A DNA stretch of 64,000 bases from Paenibacillus sp. cl123. Lineage in GTDB: Bacteria > Bacillota > Bacilli > Paenibacillales > NBRC-103111. The position numbers and the translations under genes are program-made. Position 1 is the first letter of the stretch, and every line of letters starts with the position of its first letter. This document shows, in pieces, positions 43,258 through 52,687 of this stretch. The notes under the pieces were generated by a model. That model worked only from the letters and a program-made list of their open reading frames with translations. It ran no database searches and was not told the origin of the DNA. The stretch lies in the NCBI RefSeq assembly GCF_900101595.1, contig NZ_FMYY01000002.1, positions 186,001-250,000 of the forward strand, in the 5' to 3' direction.

Positions 43258-45930
43258 TTAAGGCCCGTTTGCGCTTATAAGCTCCACGAACCCGTTCGTG
43301 CCGTCCAAGCGGATATATGCGCCGTCGGGAATAATTTCCGTTGCTTTCTCAATGCCGACAACGGCAGGGAGACCGTATTCGCGGGCAATGACGGAGCCAT
43401 GAGTCATCATGCCTCCGACCTCGGTCACGAGTCCGACGATGGAGGTGAAGAGCGGTGTCCAGCCCGGGTCCGTGTAGGGCGCCACCAAAATTTCCCCGGG
43501 ATTCAGCTTCGCATCCTCGGGCCTGAGAATCACCCGGGCTACGCCTACTACAACGCCTGCCGACACCGGCGTACCGATGATCGCTCCCGCAGGCGCCTTC
43601 GCATCGCGCCGTTTGCCGGAAATGATCTCGCCTTCGCTCGTCATTACCCGCGGAGATTTCAGCTGCTGATTCCGTTCATGCTGCCGTTCCCTGGCTTCTA
43701 CGATATCCGGTACCATCCCTGTGAAGCGGTGCTCCAGCATAAGAATAAGCTCTTCGAGCGTCATATAAAAGACATCTTCTCTGCGCCTCAGTGCGCCCAG
43801 TCGGACGAGAGCGTCCGCTTCCTCCAGGATGGCGTCTTTGTATATCGCCATCAGCCGGATCAGCGTGAACTTATGATGCTCCCGCATCCCCATCAGGTTG
43901 CGGTACAGTGACACTAACCGGGCGACTTTGCGCTTTGCGAGCCCGCCAAACGCCGCGACGATTTCGGCCGCGGCCGCTTCCGCCTCCCGGGCGCCTTGCT
44001 TGAACTTGGCTCGATGCTCCCCGGCCGCCGCCGTCCGGAGGTTGCTGATCAGAGAGGGGACAAGCTGTGTCGGATCTTCCGACCACCGTGGCTTGGTAAT
44101 ATCGATCTCTCCGATGCAGCGCATGCCGTATTTCTCCAGAAAATGCTCCAGCTCGCCTATAAATTCCCGTCCCCCTGGCAGTTCCTGCAGTCCTGCGTAG
44201 AAATGCTCCGGAGTCGCTTGCTGTAAATAAGCGATAACCTCGGGATTATCCCGGATCTTATCGGCGAGATCGCCCATGTCCTGGCCGATCTCCGTCGTCA
44301 CGTTGCCCGGGAGCGACTTATACAGCTGATTCAGCAAGGTTCCCCCTCGGGCGGCTCCAACCTTTCGTTTTAAAGCCCGGTCAAGCGTCATAGAGGCGAT
44401 AACGCCCGCGATCAGAAAGACGACGACTTTGGAGATGACCTGCGGCAGCATCGTTCCCATAGCAAGCCGGATCAAGCGAATCCGGTCCGCCCCGGAAGCT
44501 TCGGCCATCGTCCGCTCGGTGTTCGTGACGAGCTCGTCGATTAAGGCTTCAGCGGCTGCGCGTGCTTTCCGGGGGTCCTTGTACAGCAGCTGGCCCAGCA
44601 CTTTGCCTGCGACCGGAATCACGATGGGGGCGATTTTTCTCATCGCCTGAAATATGTTCCGCTTCGGGATATGGACGCTCCGGAATGCTTCTCTCTGCAC
44701 GACTTCAGACATGGCGGATGCCATTAACTCGTCCATGCCCTTCATAACCTTCAACAGCCTGTGCCGGACTGGCCGGAAGGCAAGCAATCCGGTAATATCG
44801 GCAAACGCTCTGCCGCCCGCCTCCCGGATAAACGGATTCTCCGGGGAAGCGGGGTCCTTCTTGATGAAATTAGGAATATAGCTGAGCAGGGAGATGGCCA
44901 GAGGTTTCATCGGATCGGTCATCATCTGGATATAGCCGAAGTTAAGATAGACGCGGAACCTATCGTCAGGAGCAGAGGGCAGCGGATACAACGATGTGAT
45001 AGGGCGGCTCTGCAGCACGTAAAACGTACCGTCGGCATATCCCCACTCGATGTCCTGCTCGGAGCCGTAATGCTGCTCGATCTGTTTTCCCAGTCCGGCG
45101 AGCAGGAGGATTTGCTCATCCGTCAGCGCCTGCGCATGCTGCCGATCCGGAGGGATCGGCAACGTAATCGTTCCTCCTTCTGGGGCTGAATAGACGGCGA
45201 GCTCTTTTTTCGCAATCTGTTTTTTGACGATACGTCCTGCCTGCACCTGATATAAATCTGCGGTGACGATTCCCGACACGAGAGCTTCGCCAAGTCCGAA
45301 GCTGGCATCGATCGAGACCGTTGCGCGGTGCCCCGTGATCGGGTCGGCTGTAAACAGGATGCCTGCCACCTGCGGGAAAACCATCTGCTGAACGACAACC
45401 GATAACCATACCGAGCGGTGATCGAAGCCGTTCCGGGCACGGTAGGAAATGGCCCGGTCGGTGAACAGGGACGCCCAGCATTGCTGTACGGCGTGAAGCA
45501 GCGGCTGCAGGCCGCGCACATTCAGATAAGTATCCTGCTGCCCTGCGAACGAGGCGGAGGGGAGGTCTTCGGCCGTTGCGCTGGAGCGTACCGCATAAGC
45601 CCGGTCTTTGCCGGCGCGCTCCCATGCCTGCTCGATGGCCGATTGAACTGCGGACGGCATCGCCACCCGGGCGAGATGCGCGCGAATTTGTTGGCCGAGT
45701 AAACGAATCTGCTCCAGATCGTCGTAACGGACCTGCTCCAGGCGCTCGAAGAGCTCATCCAATTGCCAGCTCGTTTGAATAAAGCTGCGGTAAGCGCCGG
45801 TTGTTACGCAAAAGCCCGGAGGGACCGGCAGTCCGGCCTTGGTCATTTCGCCCAGATTCGCTCCTTTTCCGCCCACCCGCGGCAAATCGCTTCTATCGAT
45901 TTCGTTGAAATTCAGCACGTAGCGCTCCAT
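43258..45930 (-). CDS. PEP-synthase/rifampicin-phosphotransferase-like dikinase
   Basis: 890 residues. An N-terminal ATP-grasp domain (about 1-320) has GGKGANLGEM, AVRSSATAEDLP, SFAGQQDTYLN, ILFTADPITG and DIEWGYADG, and is close to rifampicin phosphotransferase Rph. The C-terminal swivelling phosphohistidine domain has the catalytic H844 in VGGMMTHGSVIAREYG. The middle region (about 330-740) differs from the drug-binding domain of Rph that I remember and has hydrophobic stretches such as VVVFLIAGVIASM. The reaction would be ATP-dependent transfer of phosphate to a small molecule or pyruvate via phosphohistidine. ATG 45930 follows GAGGTGG by 9 bases. The TetR gene lies upstream in the same direction, 52 bases away, so they probably form an operon. 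Confidence 0.85.
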   Translation of the reverse strand: MERYVLNFNEIDRSDLPRVGGKGANLGEMTKAGLPVPPGFCVTTGAYRSFIQTSWQLDELFERLEQVRYDDLEQIRLLGQQIRAHLARVAMPSAVQSAIEQAWERAGKDRAYAVRSSATAEDLPSASFAGQQDTYLNVRGLQPLLHAVQQCWASLFTDRAISYRARNGFDHRSVWLSVVVQQMVFPQVAGILFTADPITGHRATVSIDASFGLGEALVSGIVTADLYQVQAGRIVKKQIAKKELAVYSAPEGGTITLPIPPDRQHAQALTDEQILLLAGLGKQIEQHYGSEQDIEWGYADGTFYVLQSRPITSLYPLPSAPDDRFRVYLNFGYIQMMTDPMKPLAISLLSYIPNFIKKDPASPENPFIREAGGRAFADITGLLAFRPVRHRLLKVMKGMDELMASAMSEVVQREAFRSVHIPKRNIFQAMRKIAPIVIPVAGKVLGQLLYKDPRKARAAAEALIDELVTNTERTMAEASGADRIRLIRLAMGTMLPQVISKVVVFLIAGVIASMTLDRALKRKVGAARGGTLLNQLYKSLPGNVTTEIGQDMGDLADKIRDNPEVIAYLQQATPEHFYAGLQELPGGREFIGELEHFLEKYGMRCIGEIDITKPRWSEDPTQLVPSLISNLRTAAAGEHRAKFKQGAREAEAAAAEIVAAFGGLAKRKVARLVSLYRNLMGMREHHKFTLIRLMAIYKDAILEEADALVRLGALRRREDVFYMTLEELILMLEHRFTGMVPDIVEARERQHERNQQLKSPRVMTSEGEIISGKRRDAKAPAGAIIGTPVSAGVVVGVARVILRPEDAKLNPGEILVAPYTDPGWTPLFTSIVGLVTEVGGMMTHGSVIAREYGLPAVVGIEKATEIIPDGAYIRLDGTNGFVELISANGP

Positions 45931-45982
45931 CGCCAAGGCCACCTCGCTAGGTTAATGTCCACTCATGAATCCTACTGGAAAC

Positions 45983-46552
45983 TTATGCTTCCTCTGCAGC
46001 AGATGATGCGATACCGTTACAGAAAATATCGAGGAACAGGTCGACCGCTTCGTCCGCAACAAAGCGATTTTCGGACAGGACGATAGCTTTCATGCATACC
46101 GACAGCACCTCCGCTGTCAAGGGAACAGGCATCTTTCTGGCTAGGCCCCGCTCTTGGGCGCTTTGCAGCAGCTCACGCAGGCTTTGCTTCGTTCTGGCGC
46201 GCAGATCGTTGTGCCGGCTTGCCAGTGCCGGGAGATATTTCTCGATATCCATCAGGAACAAGGGACCGAACCTGGTAGAATCGTCCTTGACATGTTTTAA
46301 AATTTCTTTAATCGCCAGTATCGGATTAGACTCGGTTTGCCTGGACACGCCGATCACATGATCGACTCGTTGGATCGTTTCTTCGACCACGACATGAGCG
46401 ATATCCTCTTTGCCTGCAAAATGCTGATAAATTGTCTTTTTACTAATGCCCAGCTTCTCCGCCAGGTCCTGCACGGTCACACTCCGATAGCCGCGAGTAT
46501 TAAACAATCCGCGAGCCGCCTGCAAAATACGTACACGATAAATAGATTCCAT
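45983..46552 (-). CDS. TetR-family regulator
   Basis: 189 residues. N-terminal helix-turn-helix (about 8-55, GYRSVTVQDLAEKLGISKKT, IYQHFAGKEDI) and a helical ligand-binding half. GAGGCG precedes ATG 46552. It heads a two-gene unit with the dikinase and probably represses its own promoter, where repeats of GAAACTG are found. The inducer is unknown; if the dikinase modifies an antibiotic, that drug would be a natural candidate. Confidence 0.9.
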   Translation of the reverse strand: MESIYRVRILQAARGLFNTRGYRSVTVQDLAEKLGISKKTIYQHFAGKEDIAHVVVEETIQRVDHVIGVSRQTESNPILAIKEILKHVKDDSTRFGPLFLMDIEKYLPALASRHNDLRARTKQSLRELLQSAQERGLARKMPVPLTAEVLSVCMKAIVLSENRFVADEAVDLFLDIFCNGIASSAAEEA

Positions 46553-46579
46553 ATTCGCCTCTTTTCATCTGGTCCTTTA

Positions 46580-46646
46580 GAAACTGAGGAAACTGTCATG
46601 TTGCTTTGTGGTTTCCATTATACGTAGTTGCTTTGTTGGATGTCAA
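46580..46646 (-). promoter_or_regulatory. Strong promoter and operator repeats of the TetR-dikinase unit
   Basis: On the minus strand, perfect TTGACA (46641-46646) and perfect TATAAT (46617-46622) are 18 bases apart. Downstream are GGAAAC (46611-46616) and GTTTCC (46589-46594), an inverted repeat, and the direct repeat GAAACTG at 46580-46586 and 46589-46595. These are likely TetR sites covering the transcription start. Confidence 0.65.
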
Positions 46647-46787
46647 CGAAGCAGGGAGCAGCCGCGAGGTTTCATGCCGGACTTTCCTGTTTTTGCCGAT
46701 AGAGCTGCCGGGAATGGGTAAACATAAGGGAGGGCCTGCCGCAGCAAACGGCAGACAAACATCCGGCTTACGGGAGGAGAGATCGAG

Positions 46788-47561
46788 ATGGGCAAGCGAA
46801 TTCTGATAACCGGCGCTTCAGGAAGAATCGGCAGCTGTTTGTTGAAAGGGCTGCAGGAGACGGGACGCTATGACATTGTAGCGGGCGACATCGAGGCTGA
46901 TGCCGAGAGGGGGGGCGTCAAATTGGATGTTACGGACGCTTCGCGCCTGCTGGAGCTGACGAAGGGGATCGATACGGTGCTGCATATCGCCTGGGCCAAG
47001 GACGAGGAAGATTTTCTCGGCAAGGTGCTGCCCATCAACGTGACAGGAGCCTATCATCTATATGAAGCAGCCCGCAAAAACGGCGTGAAGCGCATTGTTT
47101 TCGCCAGCTCCAATCATGCGACCGGCTACTACAAGGTTGGCGAGGAGGTAGAACCGACCGATCCGTACCGGCCGGACAGCTTCTACGGACTCAGCAAATG
47201 CTATATCGAGCTGCTGGGGCGCTTGTATGCGGACAAGCACGGCATCTCCTCCATCAACATGCGGATAGGCAACTTTCCGGGAGACGACCGCCCGCATTCG
47301 GAGCGGGCGAAGCATATTTGGATTTCGGAGCGGGATATGGTGCAGCTGAGCAAATGCTGTATCGAAGCGGACGAGCGCATCAAGTTTTTATGCTTGTACG
47401 GAACCTCCGCCAATTCGGATAATTACTACAATATTGACGAGCTGGAGGATCTGATCGGCTACAAGCCGCAGGATGATGCCAGCCGTGTGCTGGAGGAGGA
47501 GCAGGCGGGAAGAGAGCGGCTGAAGAAAGACGAGACGGCGTATCAGGGCGGCGTGAAATAG
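46788..47561 (+). CDS. NAD-dependent epimerase/dehydratase family, uronate-dehydrogenase-like
   Basis: 257 residues; GGGAGGAGAG precedes ATG 46788. A Rossmann fold starts with LITGASGRIGSCLL (NAD-binding GxxGxxG), and the extended SDR catalytic set is SSN...YGLSK with Tyr-x-x-x-Lys in FYGLSKCYIE. The SSNHATGYY and MRIGNF blocks resemble uronate dehydrogenases, which oxidise hexuronic acids to aldarolactones. The true substrate is not shown. It is divergent from the TetR unit and convergent with the MFS gene downstream. Confidence 0.85.
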   Translation: MGKRILITGASGRIGSCLLKGLQETGRYDIVAGDIEADAERGGVKLDVTDASRLLELTKGIDTVLHIAWAKDEEDFLGKVLPINVTGAYHLYEAARKNGVKRIVFASSNHATGYYKVGEEVEPTDPYRPDSFYGLSKCYIELLGRLYADKHGISSINMRIGNFPGDDRPHSERAKHIWISERDMVQLSKCCIEADERIKFLCLYGTSANSDNYYNIDELEDLIGYKPQDDASRVLEEEQAGRERLKKDETAYQGGVK

Positions 47562-47634
47562 CGAATGGCGCAGGGACGGGCCCCCCTTGATGCCGGCTCT
47601 GCTGCCCCAAGGGCGGGGCAGCCGTCGCTGCGCC

Positions 47635-48792
47635 TTACGAGTCGGGGGCCGTGCCGCGCGAGCTGTACAGCCGGCATAAGACAACTCCGAATAAAGTGCC
47701 TCCCAGCGATAGGGAGGAGATGCTTAGAAACAGCGTCCGGCCTCCGAACCCTTCGTACAAGGCTCCGCCCGCGTAGGACGCCAAAATCCCCGATACGCCG
47801 AAAAATAGCAGAGCCAGAACTGTTTGCCCGGTAGCTCTCCATTCTACAGGCACGATTCGGTACAAATACTGTATCGCGGTGGAGTAGAACACCGGGAAGG
47901 TCAGCACCTGCAATATCTGCAAGTAAGCCAGCAGATGGGGATCGGTGATCCACGCCGACAGAAAAAAGCGCAGGAAGTAAAAGCCAGCCGCGATGGTGAT
48001 GATAACCAATTCTTTCCCTTGGCGCATCCACCAGAAGCTGAGCGCGAATACGAGAATCTCGCTGCCTGCGGCCAGAAAGGTGGCCTGACCGACCAGCTCG
48101 GGACTTCCGCCGAGCTCGCGGATGTAGACGCCGAGGAACGTATCATTCATTCTGGCGGGAACGGAACAGATAAAAACCAGCAGCAAAAACAGCAGCGTCT
48201 CCCGGCTGCCGAGGAACTGCTTGAGGCTGCTCCAGGTAACAGGCTTGCCCGTTGACGGCGCGTCCGGCATCAGCCAGCCCAGGATCAGACAGAGAACGGC
48301 CAGACCGCCAAACAGCCAGGACAGGCTGTGCGCGCCGAAGTACGACATCACATAGCCGGTGAGCAGGGCGGCAACTGCGTAGCCGAGCGCGCCGAACGTG
48401 CGGATGGAGCCGTAACTGATCCCGTTCGCCTCAGCGACGGTGAAGTTTAAGCTTTCCGCGAGCGGATCGATCGGCATCAGGCAGAAATACAGCAGCAGGG
48501 CAAATCCGATCAGAGGCAAGTAGCTATCCGCGGTAAACAGCATATATCCCGTCGCTGCTGACGCCAGCAGCAGCAGAACAAGAATCAGGCGGACTGTTCT
48601 CAGCTTGTCGCTGATCATGCCCCACAGGGGCTGAGCCACGAGCGTGACGAAGCCGCCGGTGCCGACGATCAGGCCGATCTGCGACGGCTGAAGCCCCTGC
48701 TCGTTCAGGTAGATGGGCAGGAAAGCGATAAACATGGCAAGCAGGGAGAAATAAAGAAAGTTAAAGCCTTTTAACAAACGGGATGCACGCAT
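47635..48792 (-). CDS. MFS_1-like permease
   Basis: 385 residues and about 12 transmembrane helices. FLPIYLNEQGLQPSQIGLIV in helices 1-2 and PLWGMISDKLRTVR in loop 2-3 place it in the MFS_1-like/nucleoside-symporter-like branch. AAGGAAGAG lies 11 bases upstream of ATG 48792. Substrate unknown. Confidence 0.85.
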   Translation of the reverse strand: MRASRLLKGFNFLYFSLLAMFIAFLPIYLNEQGLQPSQIGLIVGTGGFVTLVAQPLWGMISDKLRTVRLILVLLLLASAATGYMLFTADSYLPLIGFALLLYFCLMPIDPLAESLNFTVAEANGISYGSIRTFGALGYAVAALLTGYVMSYFGAHSLSWLFGGLAVLCLILGWLMPDAPSTGKPVTWSSLKQFLGSRETLLFLLLVFICSVPARMNDTFLGVYIRELGGSPELVGQATFLAAGSEILVFALSFWWMRQGKELVIITIAAGFYFLRFFLSAWITDPHLLAYLQILQVLTFPVFYSTAIQYLYRIVPVEWRATGQTVLALLFFGVSGILASYAGGALYEGFGGRTLFLSISSLSLGGTLFGVVLCRLYSSRGTAPDS

Positions 48793-48897
48793 ATATAATT
48801 CTCTTCCTTATCTGATAGGGTAACTGCCTGTGATTGCGCAGGCAGCCTTGTTATTGTACCACATTGGCCTTGAAAAGCTACGCCGGCCGACGCTCGA

Positions 48898-48927
48898 TTG
48901 TCATCCCTGGAATAAACAGGCTATACT
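48898..48927 (+). promoter_or_regulatory. Promoter of the pspA operon
   Basis: TTGTCA (48898-48903), 18 bases, TATACT (48922-48927). A convincing sigma-W site (TGAAAC, 16, CGTA), which controls the equivalent Bacillus operon, was not found. Confidence 0.5.
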
Positions 48928-48984
48928 TAGAAGCATGACCGAGAAGCGAACGTCAGGCAGAACGCAAAACGCAGGGAGGTTCTT

Positions 48985-49665
48985 ATGGGGATTATTTCGA
49001 GATTCAAGTCGATTATGGCCAGCAACATTCATGCGATCTTGGACAAGGCGGATGACCCGGAGAAGACGATCGATGACTTCATGCGCAGCATGAGCAGCGA
49101 CCTGGGGCAAGTGAAAGCGGAAACGGCCGCTATGCAGGCGGAGGAACGCAGAGCCAAGCGGGCTCTTGACGAAGCCAGCGCCGATATCGGCAAGCTGCAG
49201 CGGTATGCCGACAAGGCCGCTGAATCCGGCGATGAAGACGCTGCCCGGAGGTTTCTGGAGAAGAAGGCGGAGCTATCGGGAAAAACGGCAAGCCTGCAAG
49301 CTGCCTACGATCAAGCCGCCACGAACGCCGGTCAGATGAGGCAAATGCAGGATAAGCTCGCGGCGGATCTCGGCGCGCTGGAAGAACGCCGTACCCGGCT
49401 GAAGGGTACGCTGGCGGCAGCCCGGGCTCAGCAGAAGGTGAATGACCTGGGCTCCCCGCTGACCGGAAAGCACGGAGTGTTCGAGGAAATGGAGAAAAAA
49501 GCCAATCTGGCGTATGAGGAAGCCATGGCTATAGCCGAGCTGAGAGCGGAACCGGCTGACACGCTGGATGAGGAGCTTGCCCGGTTAGACAAACATCCGG
49601 ATGAAGGCGCGACATCGGAGGAGAAGGCGGCGGAGGCTCCACTGAGAGGGACGAAGAAGGAATAA
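48985..49665 (+). CDS. pspA: PspA/IM30 envelope-stress protein
   Basis: 226 residues; GGGAGG is 5 bases upstream of ATG 48985. It starts MGIISRFKSIMASNIHAILD, an amphipathic membrane-binding helix, and continues as a long coiled coil (about 25-180) with PEKTIDDFMRSM, the ESCRT-III-like PspA/Vipp1 fold. It binds stressed membrane from the cytoplasmic side and helps to preserve the proton gradient. The C-terminal 35 residues are acidic and variable. It heads a four-gene unit matching pspA-ydjG-ydjH-ydjI of Bacillus. Confidence 0.93.
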   Translation: MGIISRFKSIMASNIHAILDKADDPEKTIDDFMRSMSSDLGQVKAETAAMQAEERRAKRALDEASADIGKLQRYADKAAESGDEDAARRFLEKKAELSGKTASLQAAYDQAATNAGQMRQMQDKLAADLGALEERRTRLKGTLAAARAQQKVNDLGSPLTGKHGVFEEMEKKANLAYEEAMAIAELRAEPADTLDEELARLDKHPDEGATSEEKAAEAPLRGTKKE

Positions 49666-49714
49666 CCGTTTCGTTTTTAGCGTTCCCAGCGTTCTTAGCG
49701 GAAGAGGTGAGCAG

Positions 49715-50746
49715 ATGCAGGTGATCGAATACAAATGCCCGAATTGCGGCAGCAGCATGGTTTTCGACAGCGCGACCGGGATGTTGTCCTGCCACAGCTG
49801 CGGGAGAAAAGACAATATTGAACAGATGCCCGATCCTCTGGCGAAACAAACCTTTAGCGAGGATGAGGCGCAGGAATATCATTGCTTAAGCTGCGGCGCC
49901 GTCATCATCACCGATGCGGAGACGACGGCAACCGTCTGCAGCTTCTGCGGGTCCGGCGTTGTACTCGGAGACCGGTTGACGGGCAAGCTGGCTCCGGCCA
50001 AGGTGATCCCTTTCTCCATCGGCAAGCAGGAAGCGATCCAGGCGTTCAAGAAATGGTGCAGGAACGGACGGCTCACGCCCGCCGGATTTATGACCGCAGA
50101 CCGGATTAAAAGCATGACGGGGATGTATGTCCCTTTCTGGCTGTATAATCTGGACAATCATATCGAGGTTCAGGCTCAAGGCACAAAGGTAAGGGTCTAT
50201 ACGCAGGGGGATTACCAGATTACAGAAACCCAGCATTTCGAAGTATACCGGAAGATCAGGCTGAACTATGCCAAGGTGCCGGTCGACGCTTCGGAAAAGA
50301 TGAAGGACGAACTGATGGATAAGCTGGAGCCGTTCCCTTACGATCAGCTGAAAACGTTCAAAACGGCCTATCTGGCCGGCTTTATCGCAGAGAAATACAA
50401 TCAGACCGACGAGGAGCTGCTCCCCAGGGCCAAGGAAAAGATCAGCGACTATATCGAGGCGTATATCCGTTCCTCGATGGCTGGCTATACCGCGGTAACC
50501 TATACGGGCAAACATATCGATACGCGGGCCAAACATACCGACTACGTGCTGCTCCCGGTGTGGGTCGTTCACTACGATTACAACAAGCTGGAGCATACAT
50601 TCGCCATGAATGGCCAGACTGGCAAAGTGGTCGGGAAGCCGCCGATCAGCAAGGGGAAGGTGGCGGCCTGGTTCGCGGGCGTTTCCGGCTGCTCGCTCTT
50701 GTCGCTGAAGCTGATCTCCTGGATGATGGGAGGGGGATTCTGGTGA
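49715..50746 (+). CDS. Double zinc-ribbon membrane-stress protein (YdjG-like)
   Basis: 343 residues from ATG 49715 with GGAAGAGGTGAG upstream. Two TFIIB-type zinc ribbons come first: CPNC...CHSC (about 8-31) and CLSC...CSFC (about 57-78). A beta-rich middle (about 100-310) precedes one hydrophobic C-terminal helix (about 318-340). In Bacillus the equivalent protein is encoded with PspA and is thought to recruit PspA or YdjI partners at the membrane. Its stop overlaps the GTG start of the next gene (GTGA), so the two are translationally coupled. Confidence 0.85.
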   Translation: MQVIEYKCPNCGSSMVFDSATGMLSCHSCGRKDNIEQMPDPLAKQTFSEDEAQEYHCLSCGAVIITDAETTATVCSFCGSGVVLGDRLTGKLAPAKVIPFSIGKQEAIQAFKKWCRNGRLTPAGFMTADRIKSMTGMYVPFWLYNLDNHIEVQAQGTKVRVYTQGDYQITETQHFEVYRKIRLNYAKVPVDASEKMKDELMDKLEPFPYDQLKTFKTAYLAGFIAEKYNQTDEELLPRAKEKISDYIEAYIRSSMAGYTAVTYTGKHIDTRAKHTDYVLLPVWVVHYDYNKLEHTFAMNGQTGKVVGKPPISKGKVAAWFAGVSGCSLLSLKLISWMMGGGFW

Positions 50747-51552
50747 AAAGGCATAGACGCGCACTGCCGGTTGTACTGCTGCTGCTGATGGTTATCGGGC
50801 TGGCCGTTCCCCTGATGCTGATGGCGGAAGAAAGCGCGGCGGCCGCGGAGTCCAAACGGCTGATCTATGACGATGCCGGGCTGCTGAGCAGGCAGGACTA
50901 CGAAGAGCTGAATGCCATGGCTAACCAATATGGGGCCGAGAGGCAGACGGATATTATGATCGTCACCTCCAAGAATGCCGAGAATAAGGATGTTATGCGC
51001 ATGACCCAGGATTTCTACGATGCCCGGGCGCCCGGCTACGACAAGCCCCATGGCAACGCGGCGATTTTGATGGTCGATATGCGCAATCGCGAGGTATATC
51101 TGGCCGGCTTCTACAAGGCGAAGGAGTATCTGGATGACGGCCGGCTGGACCGGATACGGACGAGGATCAGCCCGGCTCTGTCGAGCGGCGACTACAGGCA
51201 GGCTTTTCAGACCTACATTTTGACCGCACACCGTTATATGGGCTTTTCTCCGGGGGTAAACCCGGACAATATCTTGTTCAACCTCTGGTTTCAGTTGGCC
51301 GTGTCGCTTGTGATCGGCGGGGTGACAGTCGGCACGATGGCTTATCATTCGGGCGGGCGGGTAACCGTACAACGGCAAACTTATGAGGATGCAACGAACT
51401 CCGGGGTCATCGATCAGCAGGACCACTATATCCGCACCACGATGACCCGGCACAAAATTGCGAAAAGCAGCTCAGGAGGATCGGGCGGCGGCGGTGGCGG
51501 AGGCACGACCGGGGGCGGTCATTCGCATAGCGGGAGCAGAGGGTCATTTTAA
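50743..51552 (+). CDS. TPM-domain membrane protein (YdjH-like)
   Basis: 269 residues from GTG 50743, which overlaps the previous stop by 4 bases and has GGGAGGGGG upstream. A signal/anchor helix (about 7-25), an extracytoplasmic TPM domain (about 40-170, IYDDAGLLSRQDYEELNAMA, HGNAAILMVDMRNREVYL), a second transmembrane helix (about 183-205) and a Gly/Ser/His-rich tail (GGGGGGGTTGGGHSHSGS). TPM proteins occur in photosystem repair and membrane-stress operons. The frame extends upstream to 50560, but that part lies inside the preceding gene. Confidence 0.85.
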   Translation: MKRHRRALPVVLLLLMVIGLAVPLMLMAEESAAAAESKRLIYDDAGLLSRQDYEELNAMANQYGAERQTDIMIVTSKNAENKDVMRMTQDFYDARAPGYDKPHGNAAILMVDMRNREVYLAGFYKAKEYLDDGRLDRIRTRISPALSSGDYRQAFQTYILTAHRYMGFSPGVNPDNILFNLWFQLAVSLVIGGVTVGTMAYHSGGRVTVQRQTYEDATNSGVIDQQDHYIRTTMTRHKIAKSSSGGSGGGGGGGTTGGGHSHSGSRGSF

Positions 51553-51570
51553 CCGAAGGGACGGGATGGT

Positions 51571-52560
51571 ATGGTATTTTTCAGAAACCAATTCGCTGAT
51601 GTTGTGGAATGGGAAGAATTCCGGGACGATATGATTTTCTGGAAGTGGGGCAACCGGGAGATCAAGAAAGGCAGCAAGCTCATCATCCGCTCCGGACAGG
51701 ACGCGATCTTCGTCAATAACGGCAAGATCGAAGGCATTTTCGAGAATGAAGGGGAATACAGCATGGATTCCCAGATCATCCCGTTTCTGTCCACGCTCAA
51801 GGGCTTCAAGTTCGGCTTCAACAGCGGGATGCGGGTGGAAGTGCTGTTTGTCAATACGAAGGAATTTACCGTTCGCTGGGGGACGCAAAATCCGATCCTC
51901 ATCCCGACGCCTCAGCTCCCGGGTGGGATGCCGATCCGGGCCAACGGCACATTTAACTTCAAGGTGAATGATTATGTGACCCTTATCGATAAAATAGCCG
52001 GCGTGAAGGACAGCTATCTGGTCGAGGACGTCAAGCTGAGGATCACCTCGGTGCTGGATCAGCTGCTTATGAAGTGGATCAGCCGGGAAGGGAAGGATAT
52101 GTTCAATCTTCAAGCGAACGCTTCCGATATCGCCCGGGGCATCCGCGAGGATCTGGATATGCAAATGATGGACAACGGGATGACGATTACCGGCTTCCAG
52201 GTGATGAGCTTCAATTATCCGCCGGAGATCCAGGCGATGATCACGAAAACCGCCTCCCATGAGATGATCGGCAATCTGCAGAAATATCAGCAGGTTTCGA
52301 TGACCGATGGCATCGCATCCGGCAATGTGAAGGGCGGGGGCGCCGCTGCGGATATGGCCGGGATGATGATGGGCATGAATATGGCCGGTGAAATGCTGAA
52401 AAACATCAATCAGAGCCAGCAAGGTGCGAAGCAGCCGGCCGATCCGGAACCGGCGCCTTCCTCGTCTGACAGCAAGCCCAAGCCGAAGTTTTGCCCGAAC
52501 TGCGGGCAGAAAACCGATGGCGCGAACTTCTGCTCGAATTGCGGACAGAAGCTGGGATGA
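51571..52560 (+). CDS. SPFH-domain/virion-core-like protein with zinc ribbon (YdjI-like)
   Basis: 329 residues. An SPFH-like region (about 20-250) resembles bacterial virion-core/YdjI proteins; a Met- and Gly-rich segment (about 258-280) and a Pro/Ser linker follow; a C-terminal double zinc-ribbon end reads CPNC...CSNC. It starts 18 bases after the TPM gene. In Bacillus, YdjI is needed to bring PspA to the membrane. The presence of all four genes in order strongly supports one membrane-stress module. A terminator follows. Confidence 0.88.
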   Translation: MVFFRNQFADVVEWEEFRDDMIFWKWGNREIKKGSKLIIRSGQDAIFVNNGKIEGIFENEGEYSMDSQIIPFLSTLKGFKFGFNSGMRVEVLFVNTKEFTVRWGTQNPILIPTPQLPGGMPIRANGTFNFKVNDYVTLIDKIAGVKDSYLVEDVKLRITSVLDQLLMKWISREGKDMFNLQANASDIARGIREDLDMQMMDNGMTITGFQVMSFNYPPEIQAMITKTASHEMIGNLQKYQQVSMTDGIASGNVKGGGAAADMAGMMMGMNMAGEMLKNINQSQQGAKQPADPEPAPSSSDSKPKPKFCPNCGQKTDGANFCSNCGQKLG

Positions 52561-52583
52561 GAGCGTGACATAGGCGAAATAAG

Positions 52584-52617
52584 CGAACCTTTAGAGATGT
52601 GGCTAAAGGTTCGTTTG
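52584..52617 (+). terminator. Terminator of the pspA operon
   Basis: CGAACCTTTAG (52584-52594) pairs perfectly with CTAAAGGTTCG (52603-52613), followed by TTTGG. Confidence 0.65.
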
Positions 52618-52687
52618 GCGTTCAGGGAAAAGCTGCGATGAACTTTTTAGCGGGGTCATGACTCTTATAGGGGATGGAGGTGAAGGC

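Noticed and set aside
48868-48894. Sigma-W promoter before pspA (TGAAAA, 16 bases)
   Set aside because: The -10 position reads CTCG instead of CGTA, so the match is not convincing.
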